From assembly GCF_032884065.1 (NCBI RefSeq), contig NW_027063679.1:310001-374000 (forward strand): a DNA stretch of 64,000 nucleotides. Direction: 5' to 3'. Position 1 is the first letter of the stretch. Every line of letters starts with the position of its first letter. The position numbers and the translations under genes were made by a program. This DNA is from Artemia franciscana (Eukaryota > Arthropoda > Branchiopoda > Anostraca > Artemiidae). Under the pieces are notes generated by a model that saw only the letters and a list, made by a program, of their open reading frames with translations, was not told the DNA's origin and searched no databases. This document shows, in pieces, positions 26,006 to 37,599 of the stretch.

Positions 26006-26439
26006 AAACATTTTGACTACAGCCCCTCTATATTTTAGCCTCATCCCCTTCCACTAATATGCAAGTATACAGCTCAAATTATATATTCCCAATATCCTAT
26101 GTTCAACCACCTATCACTCTTGTTTTTCTCATTTTGTTTCATCAGTTTATCCAATTTACAGGTACACAGGTTGAAACAAAAGACATGCATTGCCACAATG
26201 CATGGTAAATATACAGTTTGTTGCTATATAGCCTATTATAAAGCAAGAATTTCACCATATTTTATGTAGCCTAAAGCTAGGTATAATTCTAGTTGATTGA
26301 CTTCTTGCTATCTTGGAAAGTTGTTGGGTCAGGGAATTGAAATTTTCAGGGGTAGGTCTACAGAAAAAAAGTAAATCCCAGAAAAGTATTTTGAGGTCCC
26401 TAACAATATCCCCTCCCCCCTCTTCTATATAATGCAGCT

Positions 26440-26700
26440 TTTTGGGTAAATTTACAGCAAACCATACAACTGGCTTTTGTATAAAGTGAATATATGACTT
26501 GATGCCTTTTTTTATGCTCTTTACAAATATAATAATTGCTTCTACCTTAAATTCAGATTTAAGCACTTTTTTAGCTCTTAAAAACGACAAATTTTCAAAA
26601 AATTATGACAATTCATACAACTGACTTACCAATAAAGCAAACATACCATTTGATGCATTTTTATATGTTCTTTACAAATGAAATTGTAATTATAAATATA
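26440..26700. repeat. Partial copies of the same MITE-like repeat
   Basis: The block gatgccttttttatgctctt with aataattgcttctacc occurs at about 26500 and a shorter version at 26645-26690, so two partial units lie side by side just upstream of the CR1 target sequence. Confidence 0.6.
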
Positions 26701-26729
26701 ATTGTAAATCAAAAAATGGACATGATTTT

Positions 26730-27609
26730 TCGGACCTTTCGAGGTGCTGACTGCTATTCCGACCATCAACTTGTTGTTGCTAAGATTAAGCTGAAACTAA
26801 AAACTGTCATAAAGCCCCAGCGGTCAGTAAAAAGGTTTAATGTAAGAAAGCTGCAGGACCCGTATGTATTACAAAAGTATACATCTACTTTGACAAAGTT
26901 TTCCATGCTAAGGGACGAGTTGTCAATTGATAATCAATGGGAAAAGATCGTCGAGTCCCTGAAAGAAGTGGCACAAGAAGTTGTGGGATATAACAGGAAG
27001 AAGAAAGAGCAGTGGATATCTGAAAGTACCTGGGATATCATTGATCAAAGGGCAGAAGCCAAAATTCTCGTAGATAGACATGAGCATAACAGGACATGCA
27101 CTAGAGAATATCTTGATGATTTAAAAGCGCAGCATAAGCGTCTCAATAAACAAGTCAAAACACGGACTAGGAATGATAAGAGGGTGTTCCTCGAAACTAT
27201 GGCTGATCAGGCTGAAGTAGCCGCCAGGCAAGGAGATAGTTGTACTGTGTACGCTATAACGAAGGAGCTTGCGGGTATTTCGAAGGCTTCTTCAACCCAA
27301 GTTGAAAACAAAGAAGGCATCTTATTAACCCAGACGGATGACATAAACAGACGTTGGATGGAACATTTCACCGAGGTATTAAATCAGGTGCCTCCCACGA
27401 CTTCTTTAAATATCCCTGAAGAAGCACAGTTTGATTTTGAAACATATTCCGGACCTCTCTTGCCGAGCGAAGTAAAAGATGCTCTAATGACTTTGAAAAA
27501 CGGAAAGGCAGCCGGTAACGATGGCATACCCCCAGAGCTGTTGAAATATGGTAGAAGCGCCCTAGCAGTGCCCATGTTTGAACTTTTGTCACGTGTTTGG
27601 GATGATTAA
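26730..27609 (+). CDS. LINE family E ORF2, 5' part (endonuclease end and linker)
   Basis: Continuous frame (a computed ORF starts further upstream at 26605, outside the element). The endonuclease C-terminal motif GADCYSDHQLVVAKI lies at the start, a basic helical linker follows (ESTWDIIDQRAEAKILVDRH), then RRWMEHFTEVLNQ and LKNGKAAGNDGIPPELLKYG, the conserved entry to the reverse transcriptase. A stop after RVWDD separates it from the next piece, where PSEWSKA should continue. Truncation at the 5' end means it never encoded a whole protein at this site. Confidence 0.85.
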
Positions 27610-27623
27610 AAAGTCCCGAGTGA

Positions 27624-28973
27624 ATGGTCAAAGGCAGTAATTGTAAAACTCTTCAAAAAGTACAAAAGACTAAATGTGATAATTGGAGAGGCATCGCTTT
27701 ACAATCAGTTGGCAGCAAGGTTTTGTGCCAAATTATTCTCAATAGAATTCAAAGTAAAGTAGAGAAAGTTCTGAGAGATGAACAACATGGATTCCGCCAA
27801 AACAGATCGTGTTGTGACCTAATATTTAGCCTGAGAATCCTGCTCGAAGAATCTAACGAATGGCAGGTTCAACTGCTCACAGTATTTATTGACTTTCTCA
27901 AGGCCTTTGACTCGATACACTGCGAGACCATGTGGAAAATTTTAATACATTACGGGATCCCGATTAAAATTATAAATATAATTAAAGCGCTATACCCCGA
28001 TATTATGTGTGCAGTACAAACCGAGGGTGGCCAAACGGACTGGTTTACCATTCAGTCGGGTGTAAGGCAGGGCTGCATTCTATCGCCACTGTTATTTGCC
28101 ATAGTCATAGATTTTGTGCTTCATGGATGTAGCTTTTGTGGGGGTCTACAATTAAACCCACTAAGAACCCTTCATGATGGTGTTTTTGCGGACGATTTTG
28201 CACTCTTCGCTCACGAATCAGAAGATATACAACATAATATAAATGAACTTGAGCGTGTGGCAAATGCTGTTGGACTCTCCATAAACGCTAACAAGACTAA
28301 ATCAATGTCAAATGCAGTCATTCCTGACTTAGCTGAGAGACTTTTGGTCAACAATGAGGGAATTGAAGTAGTGAGAGAGTTCAAATATCTAGGCAGCATT
28401 CTTACGCAAGATGCCAATCCTGAAAGAGAAATTTTGTGCCGAATAGCATTGGCTGGCTCTGCCTTCAATTGTCTCAGAAATGTTTGGAGAAATAGCAAAT
28501 ATTCCCAGAAGCTAAAACTCAGAATTTATAATAGCAATGTCCTCTCCGTCCTTACATATGGTTGTGAAACTTGGAGTATCACTGCGCAACTAGGAAAACG
28601 ACTATGGGCATTCGATAATAACTGCCTAAGATATATTTTGAATATACATTGGACTGAGAGAATAAGAAATGATGAGATTTATACCATGACGAATCACACC
28701 CCCATCCTTGATGCCATTAGAAAGCGACGATGGATGTATTGGGGGCACATGGTGCAAATGGGTGATGGAAGGCTACCTCATGACATATGCTGTTGGATAC
28801 CCCCTGGCCTCCGCAAGTCAGGGAGACCCAAAATGACCGTTGGCAGGATGTTAGAGAAGGAGGCGAAGCTGGCGAGGTCTTCGACGAAGGAGCTTTGGTC
28901 GAAGGCTCAGGACAGGTCGTCGTGGCGAACCACTGTTGCTGCCTTATGCGCCCTCAGGCGTGGGAGGACCTAA
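27624..28973 (+). CDS. LINE family E ORF2, reverse transcriptase and C-terminus
   Basis: The real homology begins near 27676 (CDNWRGIALQSVGSKV) after a one-base frame change within an A-rich run. Motifs in order: DEQHGFRQNRSCCDLIFSL, VFIDFLKAFDSI, SGVRQGCILSPLLFAIVID, VFADDFALFAHES (active-site F/YADD), EFKYLGSILTQD and the C-terminal RRRWMYWGHMVQMGDGRLP with SGRPKMTVGRML. All catalytic aspartates are present. It ends in LCALRRGRT. About 430 residues, intact from RT to end. It copies LINE RNA at a nicked target. Confidence 0.88.
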   Translation: MVKGSNCKTLQKVQKTKCDNWRGIALQSVGSKVLCQIILNRIQSKVEKVLRDEQHGFRQNRSCCDLIFSLRILLEESNEWQVQLLTVFIDFLKAFDSIHCETMWKILIHYGIPIKIINIIKALYPDIMCAVQTEGGQTDWFTIQSGVRQGCILSPLLFAIVIDFVLHGCSFCGGLQLNPLRTLHDGVFADDFALFAHESEDIQHNINELERVANAVGLSINANKTKSMSNAVIPDLAERLLVNNEGIEVVREFKYLGSILTQDANPEREILCRIALAGSAFNCLRNVWRNSKYSQKLKLRIYNSNVLSVLTYGCETWSITAQLGKRLWAFDNNCLRYILNIHWTERIRNDEIYTMTNHTPILDAIRKRRWMYWGHMVQMGDGRLPHDICCWIPPGLRKSGRPKMTVGRMLEKEAKLARSSTKELWSKAQDRSSWRTTVAALCALRRGRT

Positions 28974-28983
28974 GTCTAAGTAA

Positions 28984-30200
28984 GGACATGATTTTGTTGG
29001 ATCAAGCAAAAGCATTTGACAAAGTTGCACACCTAAGGCTGAAAAGAAAGCTTCAAGCTTGTCACATCTACTTGGACATCATTGAATGGATTGTAGACTT
29101 CCTGGGAGAACAAACCCAAAGAGTTGCTGTTATTAATGATAAAGGAGTATGTGTACTATCATCATCTATACCTGTTCTTAGCGGTGTTCCCCAAGGAACC
29201 ATGCTTGGGCCATCACTTTTCAACATATATATCAATGATGCTCCTGAAACACTCCAAAACCTTCTCACACTCAATGCAGATGATTCTAAGCTCAGTGGGG
29301 CAGCATCATCTTGGGCAGAGACTGCCTCAATCTAAGCCAGTCTTGATAAGCTGGATGACTGGGCTAGACAATGGCTACTTGAATTTAATTCAAGTAAATG
29401 TAAAGTTTTACATTTTGGCAATAAAAATCAAAAACATATTTACACCATGCAAAACCAAATAACTGGTCAAAGAGAACCCCTAGTTGCAGTTACAGAGGAA
29501 AGAGACTTGGGTGTCATAGTTGACTGCCAGTTAAAGTTTCAAAGTCATACTGAAAAGATTGTAGCTAGTGCAAACCATGCTTTAGGGACAATTAAACAAA
29601 CATTCACAACTAGATCTCCACAAACAATCACCAAGCTATACTAAAGTCTTGTCAGACCAAGGCTAGAAACTGGCATGTCAATTTCATCTCCCTTCTATGA
29701 AGTGGACATGGACATAATAGAGAAAGTACAGGGGAGAGCAACAAAGATAGTAGATGGGTGCCAACTTCTTCCTTACCCAATGAAACTGCAAACTCTGAAC
29801 TTATGCAGTATGACTTACCAAAGAAAAAGGGGTGACATGATTAACGCTTACAAATTGATTCATAACAATCAAATTCATGGTCTCTTCTTCATTGATTCAT
29901 CACAGCAGACAAGGGGTCATTCTAAGAAGCTCATAAAGGTCAATGCTTAGAGGAGGGAAAGCCATCACTTCCTAACCAACCAGGTAGTAGACCAGTGGAA
30001 CTCCCTGAGTGATCATACTGTATCCAGTAAGACTGTCAAAGAATTCAAAGTCTCACTTGACAAGGAGTAGAGCAATAAGGAATGGAGGCTAGAGTGGAGG
30101 CTAGAGTGGGACACCTTGGAGTCCCAGACCAGAACATAAAACCCAGTCAATAAAACCAACTCAATATTCAAAACAATTCCAAATCAATCCACATGGCAAT
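28984..30200 (+). mobile_element. CR1-like LINE (family C), reverse transcriptase to 3' end, interrupted
   Basis: It continues from MDMI at 26715, on the other side of the family E insertion. Blocks: LLDQAKAFDKVAHLRLKRKL, SGVPQGTMLGPSLFNIYIND and LNADDSKLSGA (28984-29334), KLDDWARQWLLEFNSSKCKV then TEERDLGVIVDCQLKFQSH (to 29644), and the C-terminal RGDMINAYKLIHNN, TRGHSKKL and WNSLSDHTV (29675-30070). Stops at 29335, 29642 and 29948 make it dead. It is the same family as 12.29-13.63 kb. Confidence 0.88.
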
Positions 30201-30249
30201 TTTTGAAGAAATGCTGAGCAATCCTAAAGATGGAAAATCCTTCAATTAA

Positions 30250-30600
30250 GTTCCAATTTAAGGTAATAATAATTGCTTCTACCACATATTCAAATCTAAA
30301 CACTTTTTAAGCTCTTAAAAATGACAAATTTTCAATTAAAGTACAAGTTATCCCATCATTTCTGACAAAATAATACTATGTTTTCTCTGTGATGTTTTTG
30401 ACAAAATAATACCACATTTTCTCAGTGCTAAAATTATTCATAATAAGGTTAGTTTAGGTTAAAAAGTACTGAAATCTGAATTTTAGGTAGAAGCAATTAT
30501 TATATTCGTAAAGAGCATAAAAAAAGGTATTGAGTGGTAGCCTATATTCACTTTATACAAAAGCCAGTTATACTGTTTGCTATAAATTTACTGCTTTTTG
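30250..30600. mobile_element. Palindromic MITE-like repeat, copy 2 (inverted relative to copy 1)
   Basis: The segment 30280-30500 is the reverse complement of 25820-26000 with moderate divergence, including acaaaataatactatgtttt and the duplicated core. Together with copy 1 it brackets the nested LINE block. Confidence 0.65.
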
Positions 30601-31195
30601 TGCATTACAGATTATATTTTGGTCAAATATGATCCTATATTACTAATTAAAAGTGTATTACTATCATGTTCCTTACTGGAACATAAGTTATTTGCACATT
30701 AGGGGGGGGAGCTACAGTGTAGTAGAGCTGCAGTCAAAATGTCTAAGATCAAATTATGAGGCAAGAGTTGTCTTTTTAGCATGTTTCAATCTCAATAGCC
30801 CCTAATTTAGACCTTATTAAATGTATGTCTAATCTTTCAATTTGGGGTTGGCAAAATAGGCTAGTCCCACACAAATATTCTATAGACTGGTTAATAATTG
30901 TCTTATTGGAGCACTACCTACTATCAGGGTGTTCAATTTTTGTTACAGAGGCAGATTCCAGCACTTTGTGCTGGGCTATTGATTGAAGATGACGGGCATT
31001 ATGCGAGGAAAGCCATGTTGACATCAATTTGAGTCAGAACGTAACATTGCTAACTAAGTGCTGAAGTGGAATTGTGGAGAGCAAAATTTAAATTGAAATT
31101 CAAGCACGGTAAGAAGATGCAGAAGGAATTGATTTCAAGGAAAGGATTGCCGATTCTTCTTAATGAAAACGAAATTCATGGTAAATTTGCTGTGG
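30600..31195. other. AT-rich noncoding DNA
   Basis: No recognised feature. Confidence 0.35.
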
Positions 31196-31201
31196 GCAAT
31201 A

Positions 31202-31380
31202 TAATTTAGCTAGTATGAAAGTGTAAACATCATTTGATGCTTTTTCGTAATTCATATATACTACCTTTGGTGTCCCTTTAAGGGCTCAAGATGCAATTAG
31301 CCCCGAAGCGATTCTTGAATTAAGAAATAACATGAACAGAGGCATCAAATGATGTTTTCAATTTCATCTTAGCTAAATTA
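31202..31380. mobile_element. MITE with 40-bp inverted repeats and TA target duplication
   Basis: The terminal repeats (taatttagctaRRatgaaa... with ...catcatttgatgc) match inverted over about 40 bp at both ends. TA flanks each side (31200-31201 and 31381-31382). The length of 179 bp and the TA duplication suggest a Tc1/mariner-type nonautonomous element. Confidence 0.8.
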
Positions 31381-31382
31381 TA

Positions 31383-32250
31383 TGACCCCCTAGAGATTTA
31401 CCCGATTTTCATATTGTGCAAATTTTCTTACTGAACTCTGAAGTCTTTTTTGTTTTTCTTTTCCTATCGAGGAGAGAAGGAGGGTACTTGTAGCCTTAAT
31501 TTGTAGATCTATGAAAAAAAACCTGTTTATTCTATCTGAAGCGTGACACCTATTGAAAATTATAATAAGATTGAAGATAAAAGTAAGAAAAAATGTGTTT
31601 ATTCACATTAACGCAAAAATACCTGTCTATTCTTATTTTTAATAATAGAAAAATGGATGAACTCACCGTCCACCGGAAAGTTACGCAAATGAAATGTGTG
31701 GAATGCATTCACCACTCTGTTGATATGCTCTCCACAAATACTGAATACAGAATGAGTAGTTCACTTCTTGACTTAGGACGAGCCACAGTTGGCTTTCAAC
31801 AATATCCAAGTGTATGACCTTTTATACCAGACGGAAATAAAGATTGACAGACAGAGAAAACGATTCTCAACTTACAAGGAACTCTTGCAGTGTTCTTTAT
31901 AGAATAAACAGAACTAACTAACAAACCCAGGCTTAAGCAAATTAAATTCATTCAAGCATGCTAACCTCTCTCAAACCTTTTAATGTGTGATGTCTCCACT
32001 TTCCCTTCCTGAGTCAGTGTTTCTGGGCTTCACTTCATCATTATGAATTAAAAAAAACTTTTCGAAAAAGGTTTTTCAAAGAAAAGTAAAGGCCATATTA
32101 AACTTAAGAGCAGCAAATACAAATACCTGTTAAAATTCAAACTCAAAACGACCAGAAATTACCATTAAAGAATAAATGAAACCCAAAACGAACAGAAATT
32201 AAATAAACAATCATAGCAAAAAACATTCAACAAGTACTAATATAAATGAA
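31383..32250. other. Noncoding DNA with a dispersed repeat near 32120-32220
   Basis: The blocks caaactcaaaacgaccagaa and acccaaaacgaacagaaatt recur inverted near 51530-51600. A 74-codon frame at 31593-31817 is not recognised. Confidence 0.45.
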
Positions 32251-32254
32251 TAAA

Positions 32255-32550
32255 TAAATCTTACAGCACAAATGACACAAACTTTTACTGGTCACTGTAA
32301 GTTTAATTCATTTTTATTTGGAATTAATAAAAGTAATTGTTACACCTGTGATTGTGGTGATGAAGAGACTTCATATCATTATCTTTTTGAGTGTAAGCTT
32401 TTTGAAAATGAAAGAGCCGAAATGCAATTTAGATTACAAGAGTTGTCTTATTCTGATATTTTTAATATTAATGTTATTTGGTTGATTAAAGATGCTAAAT
32501 ATGTCATTCTAACATATTTGAATCAAACAAAGAGACTAGATACTGGGTAA
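32255..32550 (+). mobile_element. LINE 3' fragment (family F), C-terminal zinc-like motif
   Basis: The frame reads TGHCKFNSFLFGI, then CYTCDCGDEETSYHYLFECK, the Cys-Cys-His-Cys pattern found after the reverse transcriptase of I/Jockey/R1-group LINEs (TGH...CxCG.EE...H...EC). It ends at a TAA near 32550 followed by a T-run. The rest of the element is absent. Confidence 0.65.
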
Positions 32551-32919
32551 TTTTTTTTTTACCCTGTGTGCTATTTAGTAGATTGTATTTTTGTAGCTGC
32601 ACTTGTAATACAATCTATGTGTTGCATTTTGTAGATTAGATAGTGAAATAATCTGGACGGGTTTAGTCACCAAGCAAAATAGTCATACTTAATTTTCATC
32701 AATTATCTTTGGCTAGCCCCCCCCCCCCAACAAGAAAAAAGAGGTTTTTGAATTAGTGTAGATGACATTAGAAGTTAAAATTTTCAGTGAAAATGATTAT
32801 TATTTCACTGAGAGGTGTGATTTTTATTTTACTTAAAAAAGAAAACGCCTCCAACTTTGTGTCAAAGATCCAAGGCCCTTTAGAGAACACTTCATTGGAC
32901 ATTGAAATTACCTTTTAGA

Positions 32920-33626
32920 CGTTGAACAAGAAGAGCGATTTTGAGCCGTAGTGTTCAGGTTAGTAATTAGGCAAATTACAACCAGCCTGAAAGGAAGATT
33001 TGCAGACAACAAACAGCCTGTTTCCAACGCATATTTCTTGCTGCCCGTCACGTTCAGCCATCTTAGTTGAGGTGGTATTCCAGAGTTGGCTCTTCGAAAC
33101 GTTGCAGAGATGGTGGAGGATAACGAGCTGATGTCAGAGCTGTTTACGTCGAAATTATAAGCACAGGTCTCAAAAATAACCAGGATAGGTCTGGTGCAAA
33201 AGTGAGGATGGACTTGATCTTGAAACTGAATGTGGAGGGGCTGATGTGCGAGATTTAAGTTGCTATAATTCTTGCAACAGTTGCACAATTTGCGCGTATT
33301 AGCTGCTATTAAGGTTCGATCTGTACTCATTAGCTTATATTTCATTTTTTCAGGCCTACGGATATTTGCTGACGCTTTTGTTTTCTCAAGTCAGCTATAA
33401 ACGATCCTTCAGCAAACTGAAGCTCCCTATTACAAGATTAGGAAAAATGATATCATATGATCTCTTCGAAGAATTCGTGATCATGTTATGTGAGTCAAAC
33501 ATGCTTGATTCAGTGTACTTTGAAGATACTCGAATAGACGTGAAGAGGTTCAGAGACTATAGCATCGCTTTTGTCAGTGCAGCAGTCTTGTCCTCTTTTA
33601 GTCCAGTTAATTTGTTTTGTATCTGA
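32920..33626 (+). pseudogene. hAT transposase remnant, C-terminal half
   Basis: Plus-strand pieces read GRFADNKQPVSNAYFLLPVT and ELALRNVAEMVEDNELMSEL, then after frame breaks YKRSFSKLKLPITRLGKM and the dimerisation end LFEEFVIMLCESNM. The S..RSFSKLK..KTRL pattern is the hAT C-terminal dimerisation domain of the ZMYM1-like group. Minus-strand frames of 145 and 118 codons here are shadows. No terminal repeats were found. Confidence 0.7.
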
Positions 33627-33928
33627 TCACAATATGTATTTTGTGCTCTGATAGAAAGTTGAAAAACTCTCCGTGGTGTTAAACATCCTTCTGAAGAGGA
33701 CAAATTCTGTGAATACTCTTTGGCCCAGATTTCCAAGATGCAGGACGAAAGCTGACAATTTTATACAGCTGAAAACACGATGCCACTCTTCCTTTGCGTA
33801 AAAACACAAGCAACACCGTGTCCAACCAAACATCAGGGAAATATGGCATAACAAATGATGATCGGTTTTCGTACTCTTCTTACTATTAGCCTGCTTCTTA
33901 CTCAACGGGTAGTAAGAATTTATCTGGC

Positions 33929-33946
33929 GTTCGACGCGACGCGACG
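33929..33946. repeat. (CGACG)n short GC-rich repeat
   Basis: Three to four copies in an otherwise AT-rich area. Confidence 0.7.
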
Positions 33947-34089
33947 CGAATGACGCACAGCTCAATTTGCACTCATTGTTCAAGGCCCTGTCTGATTAAA
34001 GACGAAAAAATAACACAAATTCGTTTTATAAGGAGGGCCATAGGTAGGGTCACCTAACCCAAATGCCCCTTTAGCTTTTTGCTCCTAAT

Positions 34090-34640
34090 CCACCTCTGTA
34101 AAATAGCTATTTCAAAATTTTATCTGGTGCATTTGGTGAAAAAAGTGCGTGGGAAAGGGACGCTAACTGTTCTCCGATCACTTTTGACTCTTAAAGTGAA
34201 CTAGAACTTCCGATTTCAAATCCAAAATGAGCCCTCTAAGAGCTCTCTCTGAAGTTCATACGAGCATCCCTTTCATGAGAACCATACATGTTCCCAAGAA
34301 CTAACTTATAACACACCCTCCTGAGAGGTTGTGTTGACACTGGAGTATTTGTTATCTGATGTCTGAACCATTAAAAAATGGCTATCTCAAAATTCTTATC
34401 GGACGGGTTTGGGGAAAAAGGGCGTGGGGCTAGTTGCCCTCTGATCTCTTTTAACTCAGAAAAAGTGAACTAGAACATTCAATTTCCAATCAAATTAGCC
34501 CTGTGAAGATTATAAGAGAATCCCATCTATAAGAACCATATAATTTTCAAAATTTTTGATTTCAAAAATTTTCTGATGCATTTGGGGAAAAAGGGCGTGG
34601 GGGTGGCTAGTTGCCCTCCCATCTCTTTTGCATGATTTAA
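34090..34640. repeat. Diverged tandem repeat, about 2.5 units
   Basis: Units start with aaaatRgctatYtcaaaatt and carry gggaaaaagggcgtggg, ctagttgccctc and gtgaactagaac. Starts are near 34100, 34375 and 34550; the last unit is shorter. Confidence 0.65.
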
Positions 34641-35790
34641 GTAGAAAATGTGTCTATAGCCCCTCGAACAGACCCTGGCCATCTTCCCATCAGCTTTTTC
34701 GCAAAAAAGCTGGCATGCTGCCAGTTCCTTGAAACGAAGTCATAGAAGCACTTCCCATGTGCATAATCAGAGCCATAAATAGGGATCTTCGCACCGATAC
34801 CCCCTCCCCACTCCCACAAGTTTTCAGCAGAATGGTTGGTATGGTTTCGTCACTAATACCCCTGTCGGAGCAATCTTTTCCTTTCTAAAAACCGTAAAGA
34901 CTTAATGAATTTTAAAACGCATTTGACAGTTCAAAAACAATATAAGATCGCAGCAAAAGCAAAAAGGCAAAAAGGCAAAAAACCAATGAAAATGCTAGAA
35001 AAGCTTCAATCGAAGGCTAATGGCAAAACTCATAGAAATTCTGAACAGTTCTTTCTCTGGTGATTGGTTAGTTAGAATCAATCATAAAAAACTCTGAATG
35101 AATTTTCAAGACGTTTAATAATTTAAATATTAAAAAGAAACAGACGTCACAAACCTAAAAAAAGAATTTTGTCAACAAATGATTGCAGATTGGCTTAAAT
35201 ATACAAATAAAATGCATTTAAATACAAAGGACTTTGTCGTGAGCAGGTTCTGGGCTAAGCCGAGTAGAGACAGAGAACATATTTTCCATTGACAAATAAT
35301 AGGCCTTTTCACAGAAAAAAATAAATATTCTAATCTACTGAAAGTCAGGCTTCTAGGTAAGTTCACAATTTAGATTATGCCACTAAAAAAGAAAGAAAGA
35401 AAGAAAGAAAAAAAAAAATCAAGTCTCGATTTGGATTGTAGATTTTGGCAGGCAAGAGAAGGGTTTATAAAATTATGCTCTTCCACAGTTTTATCAACAA
35501 GTTTTCATACTTTTTGTTTAAATTAAGATAGCATTGGTATTCGAAGCATCAAATGAAAGATCAGAAGGAAACTGATCAGATCAGAAGGAGCTAGAAAAAA
35601 AGGAGCCGAAAAAAGTCTTCTGTGAATTCTAGAAGCTGTTTTTCAGAAGAAGAAGAAAAAGTTTATAAGTTTCTTGGCATAATATAGATGACAGTAACGA
35701 AATTTACTTGCTTTAATCGACCCTCCTTTTATCACCATAGAACATACTGATGGTTTATCTCTAGAACGCATGCACGATATATACCCATAG
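34640..35790. other. Noncoding DNA
   Basis: Contains a short (AAAG)n run at 35388-35412. Nothing else recognised. It may include the 3' UTR of the zinc-finger exon. Confidence 0.4.
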
Positions 35791-35796
35791 CTATTA

Positions 35797-35975
35797 CTAT
35801 GTGCTAGAATGTACTTTTAACAAGTGGGCCTCAAGGCCACATTTCCTCTTGAATGTTTCCGAGCAGAGGGGGCAGGAAAAGAACTTGCGGGCATTTGGGC
35901 ATTCATAATTTTCATGTCGCCTTAAATTTCTTCTATGCTTGTACGTTTTGTTACAGCTAGCACACGAATATCCAC
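35797..35975 (-). CDS. Zinc-finger exon of a lola-type BTB-ZF gene
   Basis: After the acceptor atatttcag (AG at 35977-35976) the frame enters in phase 1 and encodes two fingers. The first, [20 protein letters not shown] ending NYEC, is a C2HC finger; the second, [20 protein letters not shown] ending LKVH, is C2H2. An atypical C2HC finger followed by a C2H2 finger, then a stop a few residues later, is the layout of alternative 3' exons in arthropod lola. The product would be a nuclear transcription factor whose DNA specificity is set by this exon. The computed frame extends upstream through a (TA)n tract, but that part is intron. Phase agrees with the BTB exon at 60275 on the same strand. Confidence 0.82.
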
Positions 35976-36034
35976 CTGAAATATGGAACCTAATTAAAGC
36001 AAATGAGAGTGAGATAGAGAGTCGCTGAGAGGGG

Positions 36035-37010
<976 letters not shown>

Positions 37011-37014
37011 CATA

Positions 37015-37440
37015 AAGAAGATTTAATCAGAAGGATTAACAGAGTTAATCCTTTTAGTACTTAGAAAATTTAAAGAATAAACCACGTCAAATTTGATTCA
37101 TCTGTTCAAACTTGATGATCAACAGAGTTAACGTTATTAGTAATTAAGAAAATTCAATAAATAAACCATGTCAAATTTAATTCATTTGTTCAAACTTTAT
37201 AATCAACCTTCTAGTCCTCAGGAAAATTCAAGGACTAAACCGTGTAAAATTTAATTCATCTTTTCGAACTTTATAAACAATAGAGTTAAACCTTTTAATC
37301 TTTAAAAAATTTAATAAATAAACTACGTCAAATTTAATCCATCTGTTCGAACTTTATAATCAACAGAGTCAAACCTTTTAGTTCTTAGGAAAATTCAATG
37401 AATAAACAGTACCAAATTTAATTCATCTGTTAAAACTGGA
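37015..37440. repeat. Tandem array, 84-bp unit, five copies
   Basis: The anchor tcaaatttaattcatctgtt recurs at about 37088, 37172, 37245, 37329 and 37413, giving spacings of 84, 73, 84 and 84. Each unit also has cagagttaa and aaattcaataaataaacc. Confidence 0.88.
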
Positions 37441-37599
37441 GCCGGATTTGGAGCTGGAATCGAAGCGGTCATAGCGGGAAATGGATTCAGTTGAACTGGG
37501 TGGAAGCCAGCAGAATCAGAGGTGAAACCGTTGTAACCGGGGCCAGAAGCAGGAGGAAGCGGAAATAGATATCAATTTATCTAATTTATCATATTTGGA

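Larger units (their letters stand above)
26730..28983 (+). mobile_element. Young 5'-truncated LINE (family E) with 12-bp target duplication
   Basis: The insertion is bounded by ggacatgatttt at 26718-26729 and 28984-28995. Coding begins inside the endonuclease (the SDHQLVVAKI end motif) and continues to RVWDD and a TAA at 27607-27609, then through the reverse transcriptase to a TAG-type end at 28973. The 3' tail is a short taag-type repeat. Removing it restores a CR1 reading frame, MDMI joined to LLDQAKAFDKV. Only one or two lesions interrupt about 740 codons, so it is younger than its neighbours. Confidence 0.9.

Noticed and set aside
32908..33345. 145-codon minus-strand frame
   Set aside because: The opposite strand shows hAT transposase homology, so this is a shadow.
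37015..37440. CRISPR-like array
   Set aside because: Units are 84-bp full tandem repeats without unique spacers, in a eukaryotic intron.
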